Source of the DNA: Glebionis coronaria
Lineage: Eukaryota; Streptophyta; Magnoliopsida; Asterales; Asteraceae
NCBI GenBank assembly: GCA_025667525.1
Contig: CM046877.1
Location: 26,626,737-26,690,736, forward strand
Length of the DNA stretch: 64,000 nt
Reading direction: 5' to 3'
Of this stretch, positions 46,051 to 57,995 are shown piece after piece; the first letter of the stretch is position 1; each line of letters starts with the position of its first letter. The notes beneath the pieces are model-generated. The model was not told where the DNA came from. It worked only from the letters and a program-made list of their open reading frames with translations, and did not search any database. A program made the translations under genes and the position numbers.

Positions 46051-48298
46051 GAGGTCACTCCACGTTACAAAGTTCTAAACCTAGCATACTATACTAAGTC
46101 TTCGTTCTTTAGCTCGTAGTCTTTTCTTCTTTTCTTTCTTTTATTGTGAATATGTTGGTTTGATCTTTTTGGCTTTGGCTTGAGAGCATTGTTCTTTTGG
46201 CCTTTCACGTGCGATCTTTTTCCTTCTTGTGAATTTTGCCTCCTCGTGACTCCATGTTCCACACACTTATGTCTTTTTTGTTGAATTCTCGAAAGTTTCA
46301 GAGTTTGGTACAGCGGAAGACTTTATCTTGTACTTTCTTGAATTTTTGCTAAACTTTGATGCAGAAAGACATAAGCATGTGGGAACGACTTCTACAAGTA
46401 CACCGCAACACCACCGTCTTCACTGGTACTCAGCAACGCCACCGTCTTCAACAGGTACACAGCAACGCCACCGTCTTTAACAAGTACACAGCAACGACAC
46501 GAATAAAATGGCTTTGAACATTTTATTCTAATTCGGTAGCATTTTACCTCCGGTCGGTGAAGACCGTTGGACGATATTAGATATCGTACCCGTGACGGAT
46601 AGTTTCAATTAAGTAACTTCCTGACAGGATTTCGCGGGTAAACCCGTTCTCTTTATTCGACCGTCCAAAGCTGACTGCGAACATAAAGAGTGAATCACTT
46701 GGATAAATTATCCTTGTAATTTAAAGCCGTCAATTCATGGAACCTGGAACAAGTGAATTTCAATTAAGATTTTCACCATCGTTGCTTTCCAGTTGTCACG
46801 AGCTCAATTCATAAAGAATCTTGCACGTTACCTACCAAGTGCTGTTTGATGTTAACACTAGAAGGATTTCCACTCGTCACTGTGATCAATAAAGAGTCAC
46901 TCTGAGTGTTCTGGCAAGATCATATGATAATGCGAAGAGGCCTGGAACGAGTTTAAGTTCAATTAAGAATTAAACCACTATTACCTTCCAGTTTTTCACA
47001 AGATTGGTTCTAAAAGAACCGCACGTGTAACCTACCATGAGCTTGTTTGATGTTGGCTCAAGCAGGATTTCCATCTTCATTGTAATACTTGCGTATCACT
47101 CAGATGTTCTGGCAATATTACAAGAATACTGCGTAGGACTCATGAAAATCTCTTACTTTTCACAGTGTGTGAGAAAGCAAGGAATAAATGGAAAGTGTCC
47201 TAATGAGACTTTTGATGATCTCTTGGCTCTAGACTCGATTGTGCGTTTTGATTTAGTGAGCGATGGCTGGAGAGGAGTGCCACCTTTTCAATACCAGTCT
47301 ATTCGGAGTGAATAAACCAATAGATAACGTGTTAATCTCCGTGTGATTAAAACAAATACCTTTTGAAAGATATTTGAGTTAGCTGGGAAGGTTGTGCATT
47401 GCATCACTGGGTCCATGATGTCTTTCTTCAATACCGAGAATCATTAGCAAAAATGACCTCAATAGCATATGTATTGACCCGGTTTCTGCCTAAAGTTGTA
47501 AGGAGGGCTTCTTTCTTTACACCCTTTATCTTTACAATTCTTTTTCATTCTTCAACCCCTTCAATGCTTACCAATACGTCATCACTAGCACCTTGTTGTG
47601 ATTGTTCCAGTGCTAGCTTAAGTACTTGGTCGGCATTCAGCTACGTTCACATTCTTTCTCCATCTTTCCTAGGACTTCTAATTCTATCTAGGGAATTATC
47701 CTTGGGAAGATTCCATCGGCTCTGATGAATCATTGGACTAAACCTATTCCTACCACCCTTTTGTCACCACATTCGTCGTGAATTTAAGCGTGTTTTGGAA
47801 GGAATTGCCACCATGAAAAATCATTGAAAGTCACCTAAAGTACTTGTGATATTGAAATCAAAAGTTTCGTACCTTAGGTGTTTTTGATCATCAAAAACGC
47901 TCCCCCTTAACACGTGCTTTACACATATTAAGTTGGATTATCGTTAAGTCTTTTTCATCTTTTAGCCAAGTATCACTTAAGTCTCCTTAATCCCATTTTC
48001 TCCCCTTATCCAAAATGTTAACCATTAATATTTGGGATATTGAATGGATTAACCGGTCTTTGGGTAAAAATGAAATCGATGTTTGGCCATAGAACAAGTT
48101 AATGCTCCCCCTTAATTTAATAAGGGATATTTGTAGTGCTTTAGTGTGATATATTTTGAAAGATTTAGAATCTCGTGAGAAATTCTTGAAAAATTATCAC
48201 ACCTTAACACTACATCAAGCCGCAAAAGCACAATATTCACAAATATACATATTCACAATTGAAAACCAATATAAAGTGGACCTGAAATGTACGACCCA
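46051..48298 (-). other. 3' noncoding region of the giant Copia
   Basis: No gene supported. Holds a roughly 30 bp tandem repeat at 46385-46497 (units with CAGCAACGCCACCGTCTTCA, about four copies) and two imperfect tandem copies of a segment of about 200 bp (46739-46938 and 46940-47135, both with CCTGGAAC, TTCAATTAAGA, CCTACCA and AGGATTTCCA). Two TTAAGGGGGAG purine tracts occur near 47899 and 48108. Confidence 0.7.
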
Positions 48299-51200
48299 TT
48301 AGATGGATCGTTGCAGTAGCTTGTGGTGCACTAGATATGGTCTTCCACCAACGAATCTTTCCAAGCTCCTCATCAATCTACGTTCACGGAGCTTTTGATC
48401 AATCTTCTTGATCACGTACTTTGCCATCTGTCGGTAACCCGGATGCCAATCCTCCGTCATCTCTGGCAAAGTCCCACCCGAGTTCAGATGCTCCAACTTT
48501 CCTCTGACTTGTAGAAGGGTCCCATCACTGTACTTATGGAGCTCACCCACCCTCATAAACTTCATCAAACCTCGACTTTTCAAGTAGAAAATGCCGTAAT
48601 TCGGGAAAGAAATGCCGGTATAGGGACATCTTTCTACATGTTGAGGTAGCACTTGATTCACTGGACGGGTTAGGTTAAGCTTCCTTTGATAGCTTTCGAC
48701 TCCCAACTGAAGATCTTCAACTCGTGTCTTGATGACAACGCTTCGTGTGAACATACGAAGTGCTGTATTCAAAGCAATGAGGTCTTCACGAGGAATATGT
48801 GTGAGTTGATCTCGGGTCATCAGAAGCAGCATATCTTCGATATCCTCAAGGCGAATGATGGAAAAATCTCCCTGCTGGATTTTGTATTCCCTGTCATCCT
48901 CCTTTTTCAAGCGAATCTCCGTCACATGATAATAGCCATTCTTGGCTTCAGTTTTCAACCCTAAGATGCTGGAGATGCGGATATCGGATCTAACGATACT
49001 TCCAGAATTGACTAGGCAGCAACCCCTGTACGCCCTTCGGACTCGTTCGTCCCAATGAGATGCACCTATGACAGCATACATATCATAATTACGATTTACC
49101 TTTGGGACCCAGAGTCGGTTTACCTTTTCCTCGATAAAGGGTATTGTCCCCCAGTTGGCAGCTTTCAGCAAGGTCAGGGAGGTTGCGTACTTTGATGACC
49201 CCTTCAGAAGATACACAAGATCATTGGTGACGAAGAAGTCAAGAGCAATCTGATTATCTTGAGAAGGATCCATTGGAGGTGGAGCTCTTTCTGATTCATG
49301 AAGGCCTGGCCGTTGAACGGTATTCAGAGCTTTTAGGATCTCATCGGCATAATACTCGAACTCTATTCGGGTTAACCGGGTTTTGGCATGAAGTCTCTTA
49401 TCCTTCAGCGCTTTCTTCACCAAGGATGAAGTAACCGAAGTCTTATACTCATGAGCAAGAAATGCACATAAGTCAATCGGACTGCGGATACGGAGATACA
49501 ACACATCTTTGTCAGCGTTTGTGATCGGATCATATTGCGCTGCTGCCGTGATCCAAGCCTGTGGTGGTGCAGTCTCGTCAATCTCCAACGTATCTGCCCA
49601 GTCTCGTGTGCTTGGTTCAGGAACCGTAGATTGTTGTACTTGTTGTAGAGGAGTAGAAGCTCGAACATCTGCTGGTTCTGATTCAGGCATTTCGGCAGTG
49701 TCGTGAACTGGTGAGTGTTGTGCAGCTTTAGGTTCAGTTACCGATTCTGCAATCACAGGAGCAACAACAACAACAGAACTAATGGGGTTAGTGGTAATAG
49801 GTAAAGATACAGCGATAGAGGTACCGGGAATCGATGACGCTGTAGTAGCATTCACATCGTGGCGCCACTTAGATCGTCTTGATTCCGATGATGTTGATTT
49901 GTCCTTCTGTGCTGCATCTTTCTTAGACTTGGTTCCAGACTTAGCAGCTTTCTTCGAACTGGTAACCTTATCTCCCTCTTTAGGCTGTTCACCCCCATCA
50001 TCATCCTCATTGTTATCCCCGTTGCTTCCCTAGCACTCTCCTCATTACCATCACCACCATCATCGCCATCATCATCATCGTCATCATCATCCTCATCCTT
50101 ATCCTCATCATCACCATCATCGTCATCCTTTTCCTCTTCTTCTCCTTCTTCTTCCTCTTCCTTTTCTTCTTCAGCAGTGCCCTCTTCCTGCTCACTATCA
50201 TCTTTATCCTCCTCAGGTAGAATGTGATAAGGTACTACACTTCCAAACGTTTTGAATAACCTATCATCCTCCATGATAGCGTCATTCAGGGATTTGTATA
50301 GAGCCCGTTGAATCCTAGACTTATCAAACGATCCAAGTTCCACCATACGAGCCTTAAGGATCTTCTTCAATTCAAAATCCGTCAAGTCATAAGCAATCTT
50401 GTAGGCGGATTCTGAAGGATTGGATGACTTGATCAACAAGTTATCAGCTGCTAGCGTCTTCAACTCATCACGCAGTTTAGGCATAATGGATTCAACGGAT
50501 TCTTGCACTCTTTCTTCCACAGAGGCTTCAAGTGCTTCTTTTTGCTCTTTGTGTTTATCCCTCATCGCTTGAAGTCTGGTGATACGTGCAGCATGCTTAT
50601 CAGCCTCAGCCTGCTTAACCCGCGCTAGTTCTTCTGCATGTGTTTTTCGAGTCAACTCCATATCTGCAGCGAACTTAGCAATCATCTCCTCTTGGGCTTT
50701 CCTAGAAGCTTCTTCACTTTGAGCTCGTCTTTGTAACTCTTGGCGAAGTTCATCCATTTCTCGTTTGTGATTATCCACATGTTTATCCAACATTTCGGCC
50801 ATCACCAATGCAGCCATTGTAGATGTTGCAGAGCTGCTCTGGGTTGATTGAAGAGGCTCGGTTGTTACTGCGGTACTAAGGATGGGAATTATAGGTGGTG
50901 GAAGAAATGGTGTTGAAGCCGGTCTGGTTGGTAAGGGTTGTATTGGTGGAGGTTGAGTTGCTAAAGGTTGAGTTGACACCATGATCGTAGGAGCAACAGA
51001 CTCCTTTTCCACACTTGCTGAAATAGGGATTGATGGCTCCTTCGAAGTGGAATAATGTTCAGGTGACCCAAACTCATAAATATCATCTGGTTCCTGGTAC
51101 TCTTCTTCAACATTTACCCTTGCACCTGAACCACTACCGCCAGTATCTTTCCTACTCCTTTGAATTGCTATCTTCATCATTTGTTTCTCTGTCTTGTCAA

Positions 51201-52258
51201 GAGCAGGATCAACAACATCTTCTTCGTCACGTAAAACCATCTCATCAGCCTTACCCTTTCCCTTCTTACCCTCAGTCTTCTTCTTCTTGGTTTCGGGTTC
51301 AGGTAACACAGCTGGTTGTTTGCGTTTACCTTTACTCTTGACAGTTGTAGACGAGTCTTCTCCAGTCTGAAGGTTTGCTTTCAGCTTCTTGATTTCTAGC
51401 TGTAGTAGCTTGTAATCAGCAGAACCTTTGATTTTCTCCGTCAGAAGATAATCGGGAATGGGACCAGGAATCACACCACCAGACGGTCCTTCATGCCTTA
51501 GATCCACAGTATCATCAGCATTCTTCAGTGTGATAACGACTTGCTGCACGCCTATCAATAGTAGCATCATTCTTCATAAAATAATTAATGATAAGCTTGA
51601 TAAACCTTGGATAAGGAAAGAAATTTGTCTTCAGCTTCTTGTTATGGAAGAGTTGAAAGGTGAATTCTTCCCATATCAACAATGCATAATCTGCATTTGC
51701 AGCTTTGTACATGCCATAGAAGAGGTTTATTATAGGACTGCGCAAAGCATCATGGCCACTTGTTTTGGGTGTAAGACATCTACTGAGAATACCCAACAAT
51801 GCTCTCCAAGGTTGTCCTACTTTAGCAGTGGTAAACTCAGATGCAACTCGTATTTCCGGACATCCAAGAGCGTCAAATAACTCCATGAGTTCATCTTTAG
51901 TAGGATCCCTCGAGAATGACATGCCTTTGGGTGTATCCCGTATACCAAAAATCTTACGGAAATCTGAAACTGTGAGCGTCTGCTGCTTGTTGTCGATGGT
52001 GAAGGTGATCTTGTTTGAAGTGATTTCCTTGGTAGCCCAAAATTCATACATATAATCATAAGGCACCGAGGCACTACTTCTTAGAGCATTCTTAAAATGG
52101 GATTGATCAAGGATCGCGATGGCTACTTTAAATCCATGGTGAGTGGATTTTGAGACTTGCTTCAGCCGGTAGTTGTTGGGTATGAACTTAAGGGTTCGTG
52201 CTTTAGCAATAGCGGCTTCTCTAGAGTCTTGGATTGCTTGTACTGTTGGATTAGTCAT
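48299..52258 (-). pseudogene. Extra protein downstream of Copia pol, long, two frameshifts
   Basis: One long protein broken into three overlapping frames: 52258-51515, 51570-49852 and 49855-48299 (the last is open from about 49990). The N-terminal domain (about 245 residues, from MTNPTVQAIQ; KIFGIRDTPKGMSF; NADYALLIWEEFTFQL; PYPRFIKLIINYF) is followed by a Lys-rich region, a coiled coil of Glu/Arg/Ala-rich sequence, a strongly acidic Asp/Glu stretch at 50200-50030, and a C-terminal domain (DIEDMLLLMTRDQL; TRVEDLQLGVESYQ; LMRSLERFVGGRPY). I recall similar hypothetical proteins attached to Copia elements in Asteraceae; function unknown. No transmembrane or Env-type feature is evident. Frameshifts lie near 51540 and 50010. 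Confidence 0.7.
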
Positions 52259-52263
52259 TGTAT

Positions 52264-53428
52264 CTGCTTAAGATAAGACACGAAAGGTTGATCCACAAAA
52301 ACATATAGATATATATCATTCTTACTTCTAAGCATAACACATTTCATAACATAATACAACAAGTACATATAACATGCATAACAATTAATAATCAAACAAC
52401 TCTTCATCCGGAACTTTCCTTCATTCGGAACTTCTTCATTCGGAACATTCCTTCATTCGGAACTTCCTTCATCCGGAAGTTCTTCATTCGGAACTTCCTT
52501 CATCCGGAAGTTCTTCATTCGGAACTTCTTCATTCGGAACATTCCTTCATTCGGAACTTCCTTCATCCGGAAGTTCTTCATTCAGAACTTCCTTCATCCG
52601 GAAGTTCTTCATTCGGAACTTCTTCATTCGGAAGTTCTTCATTCGGAACTTCCTTCATTCGGAACTTCCTTCATCCGGAAGTTCTTCATTCGGAACTTCC
52701 TTCATCCGGAAGTTCTTCATTCGGAACTTCTTCATTCGGAAGTTCTTCATTCGGAACTTCCTTCATTCGGAAGTTCTTCATTCGGAACTTCCTTCATTCG
52801 GAACATTCCTTCATTCGGAACTTCCTTCATCCGGAAGTTCTTCATTCGGAACTTCCTTCATCCGGAAGTTCTTCATTCGGAACTTCTTCATTCAGAAGTT
52901 CTTCATTCGGAACTTCCTTCATTCGGAAGTTCTTCATTCAGAACTTCCTTCATTCAGAAGTTCTTCATTCGGAACTTGTTCATTCGGAAGTTCTTCATTC
53001 GGAAGTTCTTCATTCGGAACATCCTTCATTCGGAAGTTCTTCATTCGGAACTTCTTCGTTCGGAAGTTCTTCATTCGGAACTTCCTTCATTCGGAAGTCC
53101 TTCATTCGGAAGTTTTTCATAAAAATCCTTCATTCGGAAGTTTTGTTCAAAATGTCCTTCATTCGGAAGTTTATATCTTAGTTCATCCGGAACATCAAAA
53201 CACAGCCTATGAGGTTAATTCTAAGCGCGTTTGTGAGTTTCTAAGGCAATCTAAGGCATTTAAACATCATATCATGCTAATCCGCACAAAACCCACCACA
53301 AATCTGAAACAATTAATCCTAAATTGGCAAATAAACCCTAGATCTGGTAAAGTTTACTACCCGAATTAATATAACAAGATTTAGATGATGAATTTAACGA
53401 ATTATAAGTTAAATATAGATGTTATTAC
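52264..53428 (-). other. Probable 5'UTR intron of the extra protein gene
   Basis: The donor CTACAAG/GTAATAAC at 53428 and the acceptor CTTATCTTAAGCAG at 52264 bracket 1165 bp, and the ATG is 5 bp after the acceptor. The intron is largely filled by the TTCGGAACTT repeat array. Signals visible, usage inferred. Confidence 0.55.
52402..53188. repeat. TTCATTCGGAACTTCC tandem array
   Basis: Several dozen units of 14-16 bp alternating TTCATTCGGAACTTCC, TTCATCCGGAAGTTC and TTCATTCGGAAGTTC, forming higher-order patterns. GGAACTTCC and GGAAGTTCC are each other's near complement, so the array can pair with itself. It ends about 144 bp upstream of the ATG of the extra protein. Confidence 0.95.
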
Positions 53429-53565
53429 CTTGTAGATTTAATGAACCGGTTGGATGAATAAACGAAAGATTTGAGTGCGTGTGTGTGTTAACAATGGCGG
53501 CAGGATAATGAAAAAGAGATAAACAGTGAAAAGGAAAAGGGGGGCGGGGGGGTTTATATTTGACT
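53429..53565 (-). promoter_or_regulatory. Promoter and leader exon of the extra protein gene
   Basis: Minus strand: a TATA box in CAAATATAAACC (53560-53551), then a GC-rich purine/pyrimidine tract, then a pyrimidine-rich leader (CTGTTTATCTCTTTTTC, ACACACACACGCACTC), ending at the splice donor at 53428. The arrangement is that of an ordinary plant RNA polymerase II gene. Confidence 0.5.
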
Positions 53566-54551
53566 TAGGTCAAATTTTTTGCAACTTATACCCATTGTCA
53601 CTTTTGACCCTATATTCTTCTATTCTTTTCCTTTTTGTTTCTAACTTTTTCATTTCATTTTACTTTTCCATTGATAAGTTTAGTCGACTTAAATATGTTT
53701 AGTTAAACTAAACTCGACAATCTCACACAACTTAAGTATCGATCTATTAGCAAAATTCCAAGATCTTAAAGCCATTCCTATCACATTGAACAAACACAAG
53801 TCGTATTCTAAAGCAAAACCACTCAATTACCATTTAGCCCTTGATTTTCCACAATCTCTTTTGAAAATCAATTTAATGACGAAGATGATTTAATATTTTC
53901 TCCCCCTTAAACGATGACCCGTTTTCTATTTAAAGAGCTGTAGTCATTGTTTAAAGAGTCAAATATTGATGAAAGCATTTCCAATTTATATCTTGAAAAC
54001 GTTTGATTCGTGGTGTCAATAAGATTTCTCTTATTTTAACAAATTAGTGCACTGAGACGTACACAAATTCGTGTTAGACCAAGTTGTAAAGTAAACTTGA
54101 TCCCTTTGCATGATTTGGCTTGTAAATCACGCCCGAGAAAATTAATTCCCGTTCTGAGCCAACGTTTTCCAAGGAAATACGTGACTTTAATATGAAAACC
54201 GGGTTGCAGTCAGAAATAACTACAAGCCATAATGGGCATGTTTTAAAAATGTACAACTTTTATACGGACTCTATTTATGGCACCGTGTCAATATTGATCG
54301 ACATTTCTAAGGCCGTAAATATTACCGTACTAAAAGACATGCCCGATTTAAAAAACGAAAAATATTTTTGGTTTTTCTTGATTTTATAATTTTTATGGTT
54401 TTTGTAGGTTTTATATTTTTTATGATTTTTGTTGGTTTTATATTTTTGAATTTTTCTTTTGTGGTTTATATATTTACGATAATATACATGATCACGAACA
54501 AAGGATACTCTGAATAGTTTACCACGACTATTCAGTTGATTCTTCTGCCAA
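53566..54551. other. Spacer between pol and the extra transcription unit
   Basis: AT-rich, no coding sequence. A polypurine-tract-like motif (minus TTAAGGGGGAGAAAAT) lies at about 53896-53911, not next to any LTR. T-rich repeats of TTTTTATGGTTTTTG type lie near 54370-54470. Confidence 0.6.
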
Positions 54552-57500
54552 CTATTTGAGAGTCGCTGGAGTGAATGATTTCATACCAAGCTTGTCGATT
54601 AAAAACTCGATTCGTCCTCGATCTAAGGCTTTGGTGAACATATCCGCCAGCTGGTACTCAGTAGTGACAAAATACAGCTCGATCACTCCGTTCTCCACCT
54701 GCTCCTTAATGAAATGGTAGCGAATGTCTATGTGCTTGGCCCGGGAGTGTTGAACATAGTTGCAGCAAAGGGAAATGGCGCTCTTGTTGTCACAATACAT
54801 CGGGATTTTGTTGAATCCCAAACCGTAGTCAGTTAATTGTGATCTCATCCAAAGGACTTGAGCACAACAACCGGACATGGCGATGTATTCAGCCTCCGTG
54901 CTTGATATTGCAGCGCTTTTCTGCCTTTTTGAAGACCAACTGATCAATCTATCTCCAAGGAGTTGCACAGATCCAGAAGTGCTACGCCTCGTGTCTTGAC
55001 ATCCAGCATGATCGGCATCTGCGTATGATATTAAAGCAATAGAGGAATCTTTCGGATACCATAGACCACGATGAAGTGTTCCTTTTAGATACCGAAATAT
55101 CCTTTTCACAACATGTAGGTGCTTTTCGGTAGGCCGAGCCTGATACCGGGCACACATGCATACATCAAATTGCAAATCAGGCCTGCTAGCAGTCAGATAT
55201 AGAAGGGTGCCGATCATCCCACGGTAAAGTTTTGGATCGACAATAGTCCCATTCCTATCTTCATCTAACTTTGATTTCTCCACCATTGGAGTGTCCACGG
55301 GGTCACAATTTTCAAAGTTATATTTCTTAAGAGATTCTAGAGCATATTTGGATTGATTAATAAAGATGCCTCTGGGATTTTGAGAAATCTGTAATCCTAA
55401 GAAAAATGAAATTTTTCCCATCATCGACATCTGAAAGCGTGTGGACATTATCTTCTCAAATCGATTTGACAATTCTATGTTAGTGGCAGCAAATATTATA
55501 TCATCAACATAAATTTGTACCAGAATCATGTCGTTGCCTTCCTTGAGAGTGAATAGAGTGGGGTCCACCTTGCCTTTGGAGAAGCCTTCCGAAATGAGAT
55601 ATGTTGACAGGAGATCATACCACGCGCGTGGAGCTTGTTTTAACCCATAGAGAGCCTTCTTAAGCTTGTACACATGATTAGGAAACTCCGTACTAACGAA
55701 CCCATCCGGCTGACTAACATAGACCTCTTCCCTTAGTTCACCGTTCAAAAATGCCGTCTTCACATCCATTTGATAGACGATCATATTCATATGAGCAACA
55801 TACGCAAGGAATAGTCTAATGGCCTCCAATCTTGCCACAGGAGCAAAAGATTCTTCAAAGTCTATACCCAAGGCTTGTTTATATCCTCTAGCAACCAATC
55901 TAGCCTTATTCTTCAATACCGCACCCATCTCATCAAGTTTAACCTTATAAACCCATAACAAAGTAAGGATGTTGACCTTGTCAGGGAGAGGAACCAATTC
56001 CCATACTTTAAGTCGTCGGAATTCATTTAGTTTCTCCTGCATAGCTTCAATCCAAGATGATTGGGTCATAGCCTGCTGCCAATTTTTAGGTTCAACTTCA
56101 GAGAGAAATGCATCAAAGTAGCAATAAAGTGCACTCTCTTGTAATTGTTGGCGTGTAGAGACTGGTCGATCTAGATCTCCAATAACATTCCTAATTGGGT
56201 GATCTTTCGTCCATTTAGTGCTATGGTTTTCAATCCTAGGTGGTATGGAGTGAACAATAGAGGGAGCTTCTTCTGAGGTAGACGCGGCTGAAGGGTTTTC
56301 AGGTATCGCTACACCAAAGAAAGGAAGCTCTTGCAGGTGAGCATATTCCAAGTCGTGATCAATAGAATCCTCTTCCACATCATTAGGCACAAGTAGGGGT
56401 GACGATTCAGGTGAAGTTTGAGAATCACTTGGTGAAGGTGCATCCGGTTCAATGTGAATTGTAGATGCATTAGATAAAGGTTCATTAGCTTGAGCAACCA
56501 CTTCAGGGATTGGAGCGATTACTACAGGTGCTGGAACTTCATCAGTCGGGGGATCGAAGAATTCATCAAACAACGGTTGAAACAGTTTATCCCACTCGGG
56601 CCTTGTTGGTGGTAAAAATGATGTAGAAGTAGGATTGTTGGGAACTAATCCGGAACTAATAGCACTGGTTCCCATCTCATGAAGCGCGGGTTTAGAGCTA
56701 TGTTGCTCAGAAGCCATCGCTGTCAGCTCATCGAAATCGGCGTCCATAGTTTCTACAATCTTGCCAAGACGACGGTTATAGATTCGGTATGCCTTCTTGG
56801 ACGGTGAGTAACCAATGAAAATACCTATATCGGCTTTCGGTTGAAGCTTACCCAAGTTCTCACTATTGATGTTTGGATAACAAAGAGCACCAAACACATG
56901 AAAAAATGAAACATCGGGTTTACGGTCATGTAGAAGCTCATAAGGTGTTTTTCGATGGCGTTTCCGAATGATAGAACGGTTTTGGGTGAAACATGCAGTA
57001 GATATAGCCTCTGCCCACAAGAACAATGGAGCGTTCGCGTAAATAAGCATAGTCCTAGCAGCTTCCATAAGTGTACGATTCCGTCTTTCAACGACACCGT
57101 TTTGTTGTGGAGTGCGTGCAGCGGATGTTTCATGTGAGATACCAACTCCTTCATAATAATCACGAAGAGTCTGGTTGACGAACTCTGTACCATTGTCTGT
57201 ACGAATACGGCGGACAGTAGTATTCAAACGTACCTGAATGAATTTCAGAAAAGTGATGATAGCCTTCGGTGCTTCATCCTTTGTACGTAGAAATCTAACC
57301 CATGTAAACCTAGAGAAATCATCCACAATTACCAGAATGAATTTCTTACCGCTCACACTTTCAGTTCTCATTGGCCCACAAAGATCCATATGCAAAAGAT
57401 GAAGTTTTTCTTGATTGGTGTCTTCAGCTTTGGGCTTGTAAGATTTCTTGGTACTTCTCCCCCTTGAACACGCGGAACATAAATGGTCCTTGTGGAATTT

Positions 57501-57995
57501 AAGCTTTGGAAGACCACGAACTAAATCGTTTTTAGCCAGATGATTAATAGCATCAAAGTTAAGATGAGATAATCTGCGATGCCATAACCATGACTTGGTC
57601 TTAGATGCTTTAGAGAGAAGACATACTGGAGAGGCGGCCATCATGTCTTGTAAGGACAAGGTATAGAGATTTGCACCACGAGATCCCTTCAACAAATCTT
57701 TTCCTTCCAAGTTGCGGATGAAACAAGTGTGTTGTCGAAAAGCAACCTCAAGGTTGGAATCACAAAACTGTCCTACTGAGAATAAATTATTACCAAGACC
57801 TTCTACATAGTATACCCTTGAAATCGTCACGTTTCCAATCTGATATTCACCATACCCCATTATCTTTGCTATATGATCATTCCCGAATTTAACCGTACCA
57901 AGAAACTTGCTGACGAAATTTCGGAGCATCGAGCGATTTCCGGTCATATGTTTTGAACAACCGGAGTCCAAATACCACAGGATGATTTGGACCAC
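54552..57995 (-). CDS. Copia pol: protease, integrase, reverse transcriptase, RNase H
   Basis: 1147-residue uninterrupted frame. Aspartic protease end with [12 protein letters not shown] (residues about 8-19). Integrase zinc region HRRLSHLNF...CSAC (about 138-178) and catalytic core with DLCGPM (Asp about 204), TDNGTEF (about 266) and VERRNRT (about 302), fitting D,D35E. Reverse transcriptase motifs [15 protein letters not shown] (about 741) and YVDD (about 829). RNase H with YADADHAGC (about 992), STEAEYIA and HIDIRYHFI. The C-terminus ends KSFTPATLK. All catalytic residues that I can check are present. A frameshift separates it from the preceding gag region near 57980, so this copy lacks one continuous gag-pol frame. 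The lineage (Tork- or SIRE-like) cannot be settled by eye. Confidence 0.95.
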   Translation of the reverse strand: MVQIILWYLDSGCSKHMTGNRSMLRNFVSKFLGTVKFGNDHIAKIMGYGEYQIGNVTISRVYYVEGLGNNLFSVGQFCDSNLEVAFRQHTCFIRNLEGKDLLKGSRGANLYTLSLQDMMAASPVCLLSKASKTKSWLWHRRLSHLNFDAINHLAKNDLVRGLPKLKFHKDHLCSACSRGRSTKKSYKPKAEDTNQEKLHLLHMDLCGPMRTESVSGKKFILVIVDDFSRFTWVRFLRTKDEAPKAIITFLKFIQVRLNTTVRRIRTDNGTEFVNQTLRDYYEGVGISHETSAARTPQQNGVVERRNRTLMEAARTMLIYANAPLFLWAEAISTACFTQNRSIIRKRHRKTPYELLHDRKPDVSFFHVFGALCYPNINSENLGKLQPKADIGIFIGYSPSKKAYRIYNRRLGKIVETMDADFDELTAMASEQHSSKPALHEMGTSAISSGLVPNNPTSTSFLPPTRPEWDKLFQPLFDEFFDPPTDEVPAPVVIAPIPEVVAQANEPLSNASTIHIEPDAPSPSDSQTSPESSPLLVPNDVEEDSIDHDLEYAHLQELPFFGVAIPENPSAASTSEEAPSIVHSIPPRIENHSTKWTKDHPIRNVIGDLDRPVSTRQQLQESALYCYFDAFLSEVEPKNWQQAMTQSSWIEAMQEKLNEFRRLKVWELVPLPDKVNILTLLWVYKVKLDEMGAVLKNKARLVARGYKQALGIDFEESFAPVARLEAIRLFLAYVAHMNMIVYQMDVKTAFLNGELREEVYVSQPDGFVSTEFPNHVYKLKKALYGLKQAPRAWYDLLSTYLISEGFSKGKVDPTLFTLKEGNDMILVQIYVDDIIFAATNIELSNRFEKIMSTRFQMSMMGKISFFLGLQISQNPRGIFINQSKYALESLKKYNFENCDPVDTPMVEKSKLDEDRNGTIVDPKLYRGMIGTLLYLTASRPDLQFDVCMCARYQARPTEKHLHVVKRIFRYLKGTLHRGLWYPKDSSIALISYADADHAGCQDTRRSTSGSVQLLGDRLISWSSKRQKSAAISSTEAEYIAMSGCCAQVLWMRSQLTDYGLGFNKIPMYCDNKSAISLCCNYVQHSRAKHIDIRYHFIKEQVENGVIELYFVTTEYQLADMFTKALDRGRIEFLIDKLGMKSFTPATLK

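Noticed and set aside
50013..50201. Met/Lys-rich open frame
   Set aside because: It is a shifted-frame shadow of the acidic GAT/GAG stretch in the extra Copia protein.
48299..52258. Retroviral envelope gene in the Copia
   Set aside because: Position after pol is suggestive, but no signal peptide, transmembrane anchor or cleavage-like region is visible. The protein is acidic and coiled-coil rich.
52402..53188. CRISPR-like regular repeat array
   Set aside because: Units are contiguous with no unique spacers, and the DNA is plant nuclear. It is a minisatellite.
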